Shown in pieces: positions 15,705 through 23,280 of a DNA stretch of 37,280 nt. Every line of letters begins with the position of its first letter. The first letter of the stretch is position 1. A program made the translations under genes and the position numbers. Location: positions 1 through 37,280 of the forward strand of contig CAZUDO010000121.1 of the NCBI GenBank assembly GCA_964618895.1. Reading direction: 5' to 3'. The notes below the pieces were generated by a model. That model ran no database searches. It was given only the letters and a program-made list of their open reading frames with translations, and was not told where the DNA came from. The DNA is from CAZUDO01 sp964618895. GTDB taxonomy: Bacteria > Desulfobacterota > Binatia > DP-6.

Positions 15705-16259
15705 TCAATCGCCCTTCTTCTGCTGGAAGAGCGGCAGGTACTGCCCGTAGCCCTCTTCCTCCAGCTTCTCGACCGGGATGAAGCGCAGCGCCGCCGAGTT
15801 CATGCAGTAGCGCAGCCCCGTCGGCGCCGGCCCGTCCGGGAATACGTGCCCCAGGTGCGAGTCGCCGTCGCGCGAGCGCACCTCCGTCCGTGGCATCCAG
15901 AGCTTGCCGTCCTCGCGCTCGACGACGTGCGCTTTCTCGAGTGGGCGCGTGAAGCTCGGCCACCCGGTGCGCGAGTCGAACTTGTCGAGCGAGCTGAACA
16001 GTGGCTCCCCGCTCACCACGTCGACGTACAACCCGGCCTGATGGTTGTCCCAGTACGCGTTCCGGAACGGCGGCTCGGTGCCCTCGTGCTGGGTGACCTG
16101 GTACTGCTCCGGGGTGAGGCGCTTCTTCAGCTCGTCGGCGCCCGGCTTGGTGTACTTCTTCATCGGGGGGTTCTCCGCCTGGCCGGCATCGGCCGCAAGC
16201 GCACGCAGTGGAACGAGGAGCGCCATCGCCAGCGCACAGGCTGCAGGAATGACTCGCAC
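15705..16259 (-). CDS. msrB: Exported peptide-methionine (R)-S-oxide reductase
   Basis: 184 aa from GTG 16259 (MRVIPAACALAMALLVPLRALAA), which opens a signal peptide; a TTG at 16295 would extend it with a polar tail. MsrB core: RTGWPSF, EVRSRDGDSHLGHVFPDG and the catalytic YCMNSAALRF (C152). The Zn-binding CXXC pairs of class-1 MsrB are missing (YVDVVSGEPLF), so it is the zinc-free type. It reduces methionine-R-sulfoxide in proteins, here in the periplasm, using a thiol donor. Last gene of the minus-strand run that starts at 20680, 48 bp after the P450. A repair role in that pathway is not implied. Confidence 0.93.
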   Translation of the reverse strand: MRVIPAACALAMALLVPLRALAADAGQAENPPMKKYTKPGADELKKRLTPEQYQVTQHEGTEPPFRNAYWDNHQAGLYVDVVSGEPLFSSLDKFDSRTGWPSFTRPLEKAHVVEREDGKLWMPRTEVRSRDGDSHLGHVFPDGPAPTGLRYCMNSAALRFIPVEKLEEEGYGQYLPLFQQKKGD

Positions 16260-16307
16260 CGTGGTTGGATGCCACGGCGGGCGACGGAGATACAACCAGG
16301 TCCCGCG

Positions 16308-17564
16308 TCAGCCCGTGGCCGCGGTGCCCGCCGCGATCCGCCAGCGCATCGGCACGCGCTTGATCCCGCCGACGAAGCTCGACCGCACCCGGGCCACCGG
16401 CCCGGTCAGCGCGCAGTCCTCCAGCCGCTCGCGCAGCAGCGCGAACGCGTGGCGCAGCTCCAGGCGCGCCAGGTGCGCGCCCAGGCAGACGTGCTCGCCC
16501 ATGCCAAAGGCGATGTGCGGGTTCGGATCGCGGTCGACGCGAAAGGCAAACGGCTCCGGGAACACCTCTTCGTCGCGGTTGGCCGACGGGTAGAACAGGC
16601 ACACCGACTGGCCGGCGCGGATGGTGCGGCCGCGCAGCGTGTAGTCGCGGGTCGCGGTACGGCCGAACTGGATGACGGGTGTGGTCCAGCGCACGATCTC
16701 TTCCACGGCGCTGTCGAGCAGCGCCGGGTCGCGGCGCAGCTTGGCCCATTCGTCCGGGCATTCCAGGAACGCCAGCATGCCGCCCGTCATGGCGTTGCGG
16801 GTGGTCTCGTTGCCGGCGACGACGAGCAGGAAGTAGTACGACAGCAGCTCCACCGGCGGCAGCGGCTGGCCGTCGACCTGGCCGTTGGCGATCACGCTCA
16901 CGATGTCGTCGCTCGGCTCGCGACGCCGGCGCTCCGACAGCTCGAAGAAGTACGAGAACAGCTCGAGCCGCGCCCCTTCGATGGTCTCCTGCGCCGTACC
17001 GCGCTGGAACTCCGGGTCCTGCGGCGCGATGATCTCGTTGGTCCAGCGGAAGAGCAGCTGCCAGTCCTGGCGCGGAACGCCCAGCATCTCGGCGATCACG
17101 GCGATGGTGATACGCGCCGAGATGTCCTGCACGAAGTCGCCGGTCGTCCTGGCGGCCGCGTCGTCCAGGACCTCGCGCGTGACGCGTGCGACCTTGTCGT
17201 CCATGGCGCGGATGGCGCGCGGCGTGAACCAGTGGCTGGTGACGCGCCGGTAGCGGGCGTGATCGGGCGGGTCCATGTTGAGGAGATGCCGCGACTGGCC
17301 TTCCGGAGGCGGCGGCAGGTCGGTGGTGAACACCGCCAGGCGGGGCCCGTTCAGGAACAGCTCGGGCTGCTTCCCGATCTCGATGATGTCGGCGTGCTTG
17401 GTGATGACCCAGAACGGCTCGACGTTGGGGCGGTCGTACCAGAAGACCGGCGCGTGGCGACGGAGCCACGTCCACTCGGCGTGCGGATAGCCGCCGCGCT
17501 CGTAGTGCTCGGGCGTGGCCACGTCGAGTGTGGCGGGATCGAAGTCGGGTTGGGTGTTCGACAT
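16308..17564 (-). CDS. Cytochrome P450
   Basis: 418 aa (MSNTQPDFDPATLDV), full length for a soluble bacterial class I P450. I-helix oxygen-activation motif AGNETT (250-255), ExxR pair E289-R292 (EEIVRW), and heme loop FGMGEHVCLGAHLA with the thiolate C360. HLLNMDPPDHARYRRV is the usual C-helix region. The overall style (MDPPDH, AGNETT, PVIQFGRTA, CLGAHLARLE) resembles the actinobacterial CYP124/125/142-like branch that hydroxylates methyl-branched lipids or sterol side chains, but the substrate is inference. No ferredoxin or reductase gene is nearby. Sits between a MOSC protein (45 bp) and msrB (48 bp) on the same strand. Confidence 0.95.
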   Translation of the reverse strand: MSNTQPDFDPATLDVATPEHYERGGYPHAEWTWLRRHAPVFWYDRPNVEPFWVITKHADIIEIGKQPELFLNGPRLAVFTTDLPPPPEGQSRHLLNMDPPDHARYRRVTSHWFTPRAIRAMDDKVARVTREVLDDAAARTTGDFVQDISARITIAVIAEMLGVPRQDWQLLFRWTNEIIAPQDPEFQRGTAQETIEGARLELFSYFFELSERRRREPSDDIVSVIANGQVDGQPLPPVELLSYYFLLVVAGNETTRNAMTGGMLAFLECPDEWAKLRRDPALLDSAVEEIVRWTTPVIQFGRTATRDYTLRGRTIRAGQSVCLFYPSANRDEEVFPEPFAFRVDRDPNPHIAFGMGEHVCLGAHLARLELRHAFALLRERLEDCALTGPVARVRSSFVGGIKRVPMRWRIAAGTAATG

Positions 17565-17609
17565 GGGACGTCACCCGAGAGTAGCCGATCGCCGCGCGCT
17601 ATCACACCC

Positions 17610-18095
17610 TCACCGCCGGCGCAGCACGATGGGCGCGCTGCGGGCGAGGAACCCGAAGAACCGCAGCCAATGCCCCATACGCGAGCGCGGCCGCGAATCG
17701 TCCGGCGGGGTGACCGGGTCCCCGACCGCGACGCGGTCGCCGCGAATCACTTCCCCGTAGACCCCCATGTCGTAGTGGCCGTAGGCCGCGCGCAGCCCCT
17801 TCACGACGTTCAGGTCGCGCTCGCCCTGCTCCGGGCACACCCCGGTCGCCGCGCAGCAGGGAATGCGCGCCGGGATGCGCAGCGTCACGTCGCCGACGCG
17901 AATGTCGCCCCCCGACCCAGTCGAACTCCGCCCACGGGGCCGCGCCGCGGTGCCGTCGATCCGAGTGTCGCCCCGCGCGATGGCGAAGCGCCGGTCGTGC
18001 GGAATCCCCTGCCCCACCGCAAGCGACACCGCGTCGAGCGGCTCGCCCCGCAGGCCCTTCACCGGAAAGCGGTAGATCTGGTCGATGCAGATCAT
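17610..18095 (-). CDS. MOSC-domain protein with missing middle
   Basis: 161 aa (MICIDQIYRFPVKGLRGE). The N-terminus matches the MOSC N-terminal beta-barrel (QIYRFPVKGLRGEPL, HDRRFAIARG). The C-terminus matches the end of a MOSC domain (RIPCCAATGVCPEQGERDLNVVKGL, GHYDMGVYGEV, GDRVAVGDPV). About 80-100 residues normally present between them are replaced by a short Gly/Arg/Ser-rich bridge (TAARPRGRSSTGSGG), yet the frame stays open. MOSC proteins bind molybdenum cofactor or carry out sulfur transfer. Loss of the middle probably removes part of the pocket, so it may be a non-functional in-frame deletion. 33 bp after ligase B. Confidence 0.75.
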   Translation of the reverse strand: MICIDQIYRFPVKGLRGEPLDAVSLAVGQGIPHDRRFAIARGDTRIDGTAARPRGRSSTGSGGDIRVGDVTLRIPARIPCCAATGVCPEQGERDLNVVKGLRAAYGHYDMGVYGEVIRGDRVAVGDPVTPPDDSRPRSRMGHWLRFFGFLARSAPIVLRRR

Positions 18096-18128
18096 GCCCC
18101 CCCGTGCAGGTCGGCGAGTTCCCAGACC

Positions 18129-19406
18129 TCACCCGTCCACGACGCGCGCCGCCTTGTACGCGAAGCGCGGCACTGCCCCGCGCGCCACCAGCTCGAGATG
18201 CGCCGGCACGCCGAGCCGGGCGCGGAAACCTTCGTCCAGCCGCGTGGTGAGCGCCTGCGGATCGACTCCGCCGCTGGCATCGTACTCGACGCGCACGTGC
18301 AGCGCCGACCGCGGCTCGGGGCCGCGCACGATCTGGTACTCGGCCGACGGCGTCGATACCTCGGGGAAGTCGTACAGCACGAACGCCACGTCGATGGGCA
18401 GGATGGGACGGCCCTGCACCTCGACCACGTCGCGGACGCGGCCCTCGTAGAACAGCCGGCGATGGGTCTCGCCGCACGGACAGGGCGTAGTGTTGAGGCG
18501 CACGACGTCCTCGAGATCGTAGCGCAGCAGGAAGTTGTCCTTCTCGAGCACGGTGACGATCAAGTTGCCGCGCTCGCCGTGGCCGCACGGCGTTCCGGTG
18601 TGACGATCGAGCACCTCGACGATGGCGAGGTCCTCGCTCAGGTGCGCGCCGTCCCGATTGTCGCACGCGCTGCCGAGAAGCGGCAGCGCCTCCAGCCCCG
18701 AGCTCACCATCAGGTACTGCTCCGACGGGTGGTCGCCGGCAAGGCTCAGGTGCAGGTCGCGTTCGGGATCGAGCCCCTGGGCGCGCGCCGCGTCGGCGTA
18801 GGTGCGCGCCACGTTGCCGAACAGGCGGTACATCGACGGGCGGAGCCGGCGCCACACCTCGACCACGTCCCGGATGTGTTGTTCGCCCACCGGCGGCCCG
18901 GACGGGATGTTCAGCACGCCGAGCCCCTCGATGCCGTGGCTGAAGTGCCAGCCGCCGGCGTTCTGGCCGAAGGGGTGCGCGTTGGCGAGGCTCATCCCGG
19001 GCCGGAGCCCCCAGCGCCAGCGGCCGCGCGCCGAGGCGGCGTAGTCCACCGCCAGGTCCTTCCGCGTCCACAGGATGAGCGTCGGCCGCCCGCTGGTGCC
19101 GGTGGAGGCGCCGAGCCGCACGCACGTCTCGATGGGTGCGCCGCGGTAGTCGCCGAAGGGCGGGAATTCTTCCTCGCTCGCGCGCAGCTCGGGTTTGACG
19201 GTGGTGGGGATGGCGGCCAGGTCGTCCAGGCTCCGCAGGTCGACGCGCTGCAGGCCGGCGCGCTCGAACTTCTTCTTGAAGAACGGCACCGGGGTGGCCC
19301 ACACGCGGTCGAGCTGGCGCGCGAGGCGCTGCCATTGCAGCGCGCGTACCTGCTCGAGCGGCATGGTCTGGATGGCGGCGTCGTAGTACGGGCGGTCGCC
19401 GGTCAC
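18129..19406 (-). CDS. PaaK-like adenylate-forming ligase (ligase B, canonical ATP motif)
   Basis: 425 aa from GTG 19406 (MTGDRPYYDAAIQTMP), with GGAGAG upstream inside the previous gene's end. The family is phenylacetate-CoA ligase-like: PYYDAAIQTMPLEQVRALQ start, phosphate-binding loop ASTGTSGRPTLILWT, later NLIVTVLEKDNFLLRYDLEDVV and CPCGETHRRLF (a PaaK Cys motif). The C-terminal subdomain begins near EGRVRDVVEVQG. It activates an aryl or acyl carboxylate as AMP ester and transfers it to CoA. Ligase A ends 5 bp upstream; a single operon is likely. The carboxylate cannot be predicted. Confidence 0.88.
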   Translation of the reverse strand: MTGDRPYYDAAIQTMPLEQVRALQWQRLARQLDRVWATPVPFFKKKFERAGLQRVDLRSLDDLAAIPTTVKPELRASEEEFPPFGDYRGAPIETCVRLGASTGTSGRPTLILWTRKDLAVDYAASARGRWRWGLRPGMSLANAHPFGQNAGGWHFSHGIEGLGVLNIPSGPPVGEQHIRDVVEVWRRLRPSMYRLFGNVARTYADAARAQGLDPERDLHLSLAGDHPSEQYLMVSSGLEALPLLGSACDNRDGAHLSEDLAIVEVLDRHTGTPCGHGERGNLIVTVLEKDNFLLRYDLEDVVRLNTTPCPCGETHRRLFYEGRVRDVVEVQGRPILPIDVAFVLYDFPEVSTPSAEYQIVRGPEPRSALHVRVEYDASGGVDPQALTTRLDEGFRARLGVPAHLELVARGAVPRFAYKAARVVDG

Positions 19407-19411
19407 GACGC

Positions 19412-20680
19412 TCAGTGCTCTCCGCGCCGGTCGATCATCGCCTCGGCGAAGCGCGGCGGCCCGGCGGCCTCCGGCACGTCGGCCTCGGCCACCAGCTCCA
19501 CATCCATCTGGATCAGCACCGTCGCCTTCAGGCGCTCGGCGACCGCCCGCTTGAGCGGCTCGGGATCCGCCGGCATCGCCGTGGTGGCGACGCGCAGGAC
19601 GGCGCGGTCGTAGCGCGCGCCCTCGGGATGCTCGACCAGGATCTGGAAGCGGCTGAGCCCCGGGAACTGGCTGGTCACCGCATGCACTTGCGCCGGGTGG
19701 ACGAGCACGCCCTTGATCTTCTTGATGACGCCCACCTGACCGACGAACACCAGCCGCGGAGCCGGGTCGCCGCACGGACACGGGCCGGCCAGGAGCCGGA
19801 AGGCGTCGCACGGGGAGTAGCGCACCAGCGGCAGGGCGTGCGGGCCGAGCTGGGTCGCCACCAGCTCGCCGACGCTCCCGGGCGCGACCGGCTCGCCCGT
19901 CTCCGGGTCGAGGAACTCGCAGAACAGGTCGCGGGCATGGAGGTGCATGCCCTCGTGCACGCGGCACTCGCCCGCCAGCGGCCCGATCTGCGCCTCGCCG
20001 CAGTGGTCGAACAGCTCGATGCCGAAGGTGTCCTGCAGGTCGCGGCGGAGCTGGGGCGTGAGCGCCTCCGCGGTGGAGAAGCCGACGCGGTAGTGGAGGT
20101 CGCGGCGCGGGTCGAGGCCCATCTCGCGCGCGGTGTCGCCCAGGTTGGCGAGGAAGCTCGGCGTGCCGGCGTACACGCTGGCACCGTAGTCCTTCGCCAC
20201 CTGTAGCTGGAGCCGGCTGGCGCCGGTGCCGCCGTTGATCACCAGGCAGCCGAAGTCCTCGAGGGCGCGGTGGAGACGCAGGCCGCCCGGCATGACGTGG
20301 TACGAGAGCGTCACGTGCGCGACCTCGCCCGGACGCACGCCCATGGCCTTGATGGCGTCGACCAGGACCGGTGTCCCGCCGCGCTCCTCGGCGAGGCGCG
20401 GGATGTAGATCGGCCCGGGCGACGTGTGCAGCGACGCGAATTCCTCGCGCCGCGCCGCCAGCAGCTCGCCGAACGGCGGGTGGGCGCGCTGGTTGGCGAC
20501 CAGCTCTGTCTTCTCGAGCCGCGGCACGCGGGTGCGGAACTCGTCGTAGGTGCGGAGCTCCGCCGGACGCACACCAGCGTCCGAGAACAGGCGGCGATAG
20601 TAGGGGGAGCGCTCCACCACCCAGGCGAGCGTGTCGCGCAGGCGAGCGAGGTCGTCGGGGCTCGGCGGCCAGTGGGCCAT
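19412..20680 (-). CDS. PaaK-like protein with degenerate ATP motif (ligase A)
   Basis: 422 aa from ATG 20680 (MAHWPPSPDDLARLRD); no ribosome site seen. PaaK-type order: VVERSPYYRRLF, PRLEKTELVAN, NGGTGASRLQLQVAKDYGASVYAGTPSFLANL, FGIELFDHCGEAQIGPLAGEC, CPCGDPAPRLVF, and a C-terminal VGVIKKIKGVLVHPAQV subdomain. Where ligase B has TGTSGRP, this protein reads SLHTSPGPIYIPRLAEE, so the Gly-rich phosphate loop is altered. Family knowledge says that loop positions the ATP phosphates, so activity is doubtful or uses another geometry. It is the first gene of the minus-strand run down to msrB and divergent from the LLM remnant by about 40 bp. Confidence 0.85.
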   Translation of the reverse strand: MAHWPPSPDDLARLRDTLAWVVERSPYYRRLFSDAGVRPAELRTYDEFRTRVPRLEKTELVANQRAHPPFGELLAARREEFASLHTSPGPIYIPRLAEERGGTPVLVDAIKAMGVRPGEVAHVTLSYHVMPGGLRLHRALEDFGCLVINGGTGASRLQLQVAKDYGASVYAGTPSFLANLGDTAREMGLDPRRDLHYRVGFSTAEALTPQLRRDLQDTFGIELFDHCGEAQIGPLAGECRVHEGMHLHARDLFCEFLDPETGEPVAPGSVGELVATQLGPHALPLVRYSPCDAFRLLAGPCPCGDPAPRLVFVGQVGVIKKIKGVLVHPAQVHAVTSQFPGLSRFQILVEHPEGARYDRAVLRVATTAMPADPEPLKRAVAERLKATVLIQMDVELVAEADVPEAAGPPRFAEAMIDRRGEH

Positions 20681-20722
20681 GGGGAGGCGTAGTAATAGTG
20701 GGGCCGTCACCAGGCGGCAAGG

Positions 20723-21272
20723 TTGAGCCGGGGGCGGCGGTCCGGTGTGGATTCGCTGTGGGTGAGCGACCATCTGGTCGCCCCCGTCGGCGTGCAGTCG
20801 GTCTACCCCTACGACCGCCGCCCGGACGCCAAACCGGGGGACATGGGCGTGATCGAGCGCTTTTACGAGCCGCTCATCACCCTCGCCTTCCTGGCCGGGC
20901 AGACCCGGCGGGTGCGCCTCGGCGTGAGCGCGTACGTGTTGCCGTATCGCAACCCGGTGCTGGCGGCCAAGTTGGTGGCCACCCTCGACAGTCTGTCGGG
21001 CGGGCGCGTCGTGCTCGCGGTCGGCACCGGCTGGCTACGCGAGGAGTTCGCGGCTCTGAACGTCCCGTTCACGGGACACTGCGCGCGGACGGACGAGTAC
21101 CTGGCGGTGTGCAAGGCGCTGTGGGCGGGGGGCGAGGCGGCGTTCACGCGCCGACCTGGCGGCCTACCGTGCGGCGGGACTCGACTACCTGGTCGCCGGG
21201 CTCCGGCAGGTGCGGACCGCCGACGACCTCGCGCGTGCGCTCGCCGAAGCGGCGGCCGCGCTCGCCGGCTGA
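20723..21272 (+). pseudogene. Truncated, internally deleted LLM-class flavin oxidoreductase
   Basis: The frame from about 20723 reads SGVDSLWVSDHLVAP, VRLGVSAYVLPYRNPVLAAKLVATLD and SGGRVVLAVGTGWLREEF, the first half of a luciferase-like (F420- or FMN-dependent) monooxygenase. It lacks about 30 N-terminal residues before the match. At about 21150 (WAGGEAAFTR) homology stops. In another frame the sequence ADLAAYRAAGLDYLVAGL to AAAALAG-stop (21272) matches the C-terminal end of the family. About 100 central residues are missing and the join is out of frame. The only starts are poor (TTG). It is a remnant. Flanked by the start of ligase A (divergent) and the 16-bp tandem repeat. Confidence 0.75.
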
Positions 21273-21289
21273 ACACGGTCATCGATCGC

Positions 21290-21321
21290 CTTGACAGCGC
21301 GAACGCTTGACAGCGCGAACG
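21290..21321 (+). repeat. Perfect 2 x 16-bp tandem repeat containing TTGACA
   Basis: cttgacagcgcgaacg occurs twice head-to-tail with no mismatch. Each copy carries TTGACA, the sigma-70 -35 hexamer. From the second copy (21307-21312) an 18-nt spacer leads to a poor -10 candidate (TACCTG, 21331-21336) only 8 nt before the ATG at 21345, which would imply an almost leaderless mRNA. It could also be a duplicated regulator site or simple slippage. Confidence 0.7.
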
Positions 21322-21344
21322 GGCGGTCGCTACCTGTCGCGGCC

Positions 21345-21962
21345 ATGTCGACGCTCGCACTCGACCCCGCCCGGACCGCGCTCTGCATCGTCGAGATGCA
21401 GAACGACATCGTGCACGAATCCCACGTCGGCAAACGGGGTCTGGGCGGCGTGCTGGCGGCGCAGGTGCAGAAGCGCGGCGTCATCGCGAAGCTCCAGGGC
21501 GTCCTCGCCGCCGCCCGGGCGCGCGCGGTGCCCGTCCTGTACATCAACTTCTGCGGCAAGCCGGGCTTCCCGCGCCCGAACACCCGGCTGCACCGCCGTA
21601 CCGGGCGCGAGCCCACGCTCATTCAGGGCACGTGGGGCGTACAGATTCACGAGGCCCTCGCCGCGCGGCCCGAAGACTTCGTCCTCGAGCGTACGGTCGG
21701 GGTCGACGGGTCGTACGGGACGCAGCTCTACCCGGTGCTGCGCATGCTCGGCCGGACGACCATGCTGATGACCGGGGTGTCCACCAACCTGGCGGTCGAG
21801 GGCATCGTGCGCGCGTCGGTGAATCGCGGCTTCGACCTGGTCGTGATCGAGGACTGCTGCGCCAGCTATCCCGACGAGTGGCACCGCTTCTCGATCGACA
21901 ACATCATGCCGCTGCTGGCGACGGTGACGACGGCGGAGGACGTCGTGACGGCGCTCGGCTGA
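21345..21962 (+). CDS. Isochorismatase-fold protein without the catalytic Cys
   Basis: 205 aa (MSTLALDPARTALCIVEMQND). Isochorismatase/nicotinamidase-like fold: TALCIVEMQND strand-turn, LERTVGVDGSYGTQL, MLMTGVSTNLAVEGIVRAS and GFDLVVIEDCCAS. The usual catalytic triad is Asp-Lys-Cys. Here the Asp position is Glu (E17), the Lys position is probably Arg (R116) and the Cys in the GVATN-x-CVE motif is Ala (A150). I recall other subfamily members with E-x-Q and GVSTN lacking Cys, so this may be a clade trait rather than decay. The function is then not a Cys-dependent hydrolysis and remains unknown. No ribosome site; preceded by the tandem repeat at 21290-21321. Converges on the cytochrome-like genes. 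Confidence 0.8.
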   Translation: MSTLALDPARTALCIVEMQNDIVHESHVGKRGLGGVLAAQVQKRGVIAKLQGVLAAARARAVPVLYINFCGKPGFPRPNTRLHRRTGREPTLIQGTWGVQIHEALAARPEDFVLERTVGVDGSYGTQLYPVLRMLGRTTMLMTGVSTNLAVEGIVRASVNRGFDLVVIEDCCASYPDEWHRFSIDNIMPLLATVTTAEDVVTALG

Positions 21963-21968
21963 CGGCCT

Positions 21969-23276
21969 TCAGTTGTCGAGCGCGCCCTGGGCGATCCAGG
22001 TGGTGATGATCTTGATCTGGTTTGCAGGCAGCGGGGGGCGGCCGAAGGGCATCTGGGAGAAGCCACAGGCGGTGCCGACGAGCTTCTTCACCAGGACGCT
22101 CGTGTCGGGCGAGCCCGGGGCGACCAGGCGCAAGCCCGCGCATCCAAACTCGACGCTCGTCGTCCCGAGCAGCTCGGCGTAGGACCGGCCCGCCGTCAGG
22201 TCGAGACCCTGGGCCGGGACGCCGCCGGAGTGGCAGCCGATGCCGAGGCAGTTGGCGGTGAGAATGGGCTGGACCTGACGGCTGAAGCTGGTGGCGGCGA
22301 TGGTGGTGGTGGTCGACGTGGTGTTGGCGCGCGTCGTCGTCGAGGTGGCGGTGGTGGTGGAGGTCGTCGCGGTCGTCGTGGACACGGTGCAGCAGGTCGT
22401 GTCGAGGACGCAGCCCGGAAGACACCGCGGGCAGCCTTCGGGGAACGCACCGGACCCCGATCCCTCCGGACACATCGCCCCCCCCAGGTCGTCGCCGTCG
22501 CACTCCTCGCCGCATCCGGTGTCGCGCGTGCCGTTGCCGCACAGGGCGGCGCAGTCGGTGGTGGTCGTGACCGAGGTCGTGGTGGTGGTCGTCGAGGAGA
22601 CGTCGGTCGACGACGTGGTGCTGGTGGTGGTCGTCGTCGTGGTCGGGGCGGCAGCAGTTGACGACGTGGTGCTGCTGGTCGTCGTGATCGGGGCGGCAGT
22701 GGACGACGTGCTGGCGGTCGTCGTCGACGTCGTGGCGCGCGTCGTGGTCGTCCGCGTGGTGGTCGTGACCGTGGGGAGCGGCGCCCGCTCGACGCACCGG
22801 CAGTCTGTGGTGCACACGAGGCCGTCCGGGCAGCCGGCGTCGCCATCGCACTCCTCACCGTCGACGGCGCTCACCACGCCGTCCAGGGCGCAGTGCGGCG
22901 CCACGAACACCGCCGGGAGCGTCTTCGAGCGCTTGAGCGTGCCGGTGAGCGTCTGACAGAGGTCGACGATGGTGGCCGTGAGGCGCACCTTGCCGGTCAC
23001 GCCGCAGGCACCGAACGGCCAGCGCGCCTGCAGGACGGTACCGCGCCTGGTCGCCTTCAGACGCGCGCGCACGGCCGGACAGTTGCCCCGGATCGCGACC
23101 ATCGCCGGCGGGCCGGGGGTGAGCACCACCTCGCCGGCCAGGGTCGCCCCGGTGAACAGCGGCGGGTTCCGCGCCGGCACCAGGAAGCGCCCGGTCGTGC
23201 ACAGCGGCGGCTTCGCGGCCTCCGCCGTCGCGACGGCGAAGAGCATGCAAACCGCGCCGAGCTCCCCGACGCGCAT
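21969..23276 (-). CDS. Secreted Thr-rich protein with C-terminal CX4CH cytochrome-like domain (long paralog)
   Basis: 435 aa from ATG 23276 (MRVGELGAVCMLFAVATAEA, signal peptide), 4 bp after the stop of its paralog. Residues 25-130 are a domain shared with that paralog (GRFLV, CPAVRARLKATRRGT, CGVTGKVRLTATIVDLC, VFVAPHC). Then come a GEECDG Cys motif, a Thr/Ser linker (169-240), a second CGNGTRD/GEECDG Cys motif and a second Thr linker (298-327). The last 105 residues carry FSRQVQPILTANC and CLGIGCH (343-349), a Met in SQMPFGRPPL and WIAQGA, the layout of small c-type cytochrome domains found in secreted proteins of this kind of bacteria. CX4CH replaces the common CXXCH. Probably periplasmic or surface electron carrier; heme binding untested. 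Confidence 0.8.
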   Translation of the reverse strand: MRVGELGAVCMLFAVATAEAAKPPLCTTGRFLVPARNPPLFTGATLAGEVVLTPGPPAMVAIRGNCPAVRARLKATRRGTVLQARWPFGACGVTGKVRLTATIVDLCQTLTGTLKRSKTLPAVFVAPHCALDGVVSAVDGEECDGDAGCPDGLVCTTDCRCVERAPLPTVTTTTRTTTTRATTSTTTASTSSTAAPITTTSSTTSSTAAAPTTTTTTTSTTSSTDVSSTTTTTTSVTTTTDCAALCGNGTRDTGCGEECDGDDLGGAMCPEGSGSGAFPEGCPRCLPGCVLDTTCCTVSTTTATTSTTTATSTTTRANTTSTTTTIAATSFSRQVQPILTANCLGIGCHSGGVPAQGLDLTAGRSYAELLGTTSVEFGCAGLRLVAPGSPDTSVLVKKLVGTACGFSQMPFGRPPLPANQIKIITTWIAQGALDN

Positions 23277-23280
23277 GGCC

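Noticed and set aside
15846..19613. Plus-strand open frame of about 1250 codons
   Set aside because: Antisense shadow of msrB, P450, MOSC and ligase B, all of which have clear family motifs on the minus strand.
18129..20720. A single 863-residue minus-strand protein joining the two ligases
   Set aside because: Its first half is the wrong frame of ligase A. Ligase B has its own GTG start 5 bp after the ligase A stop.
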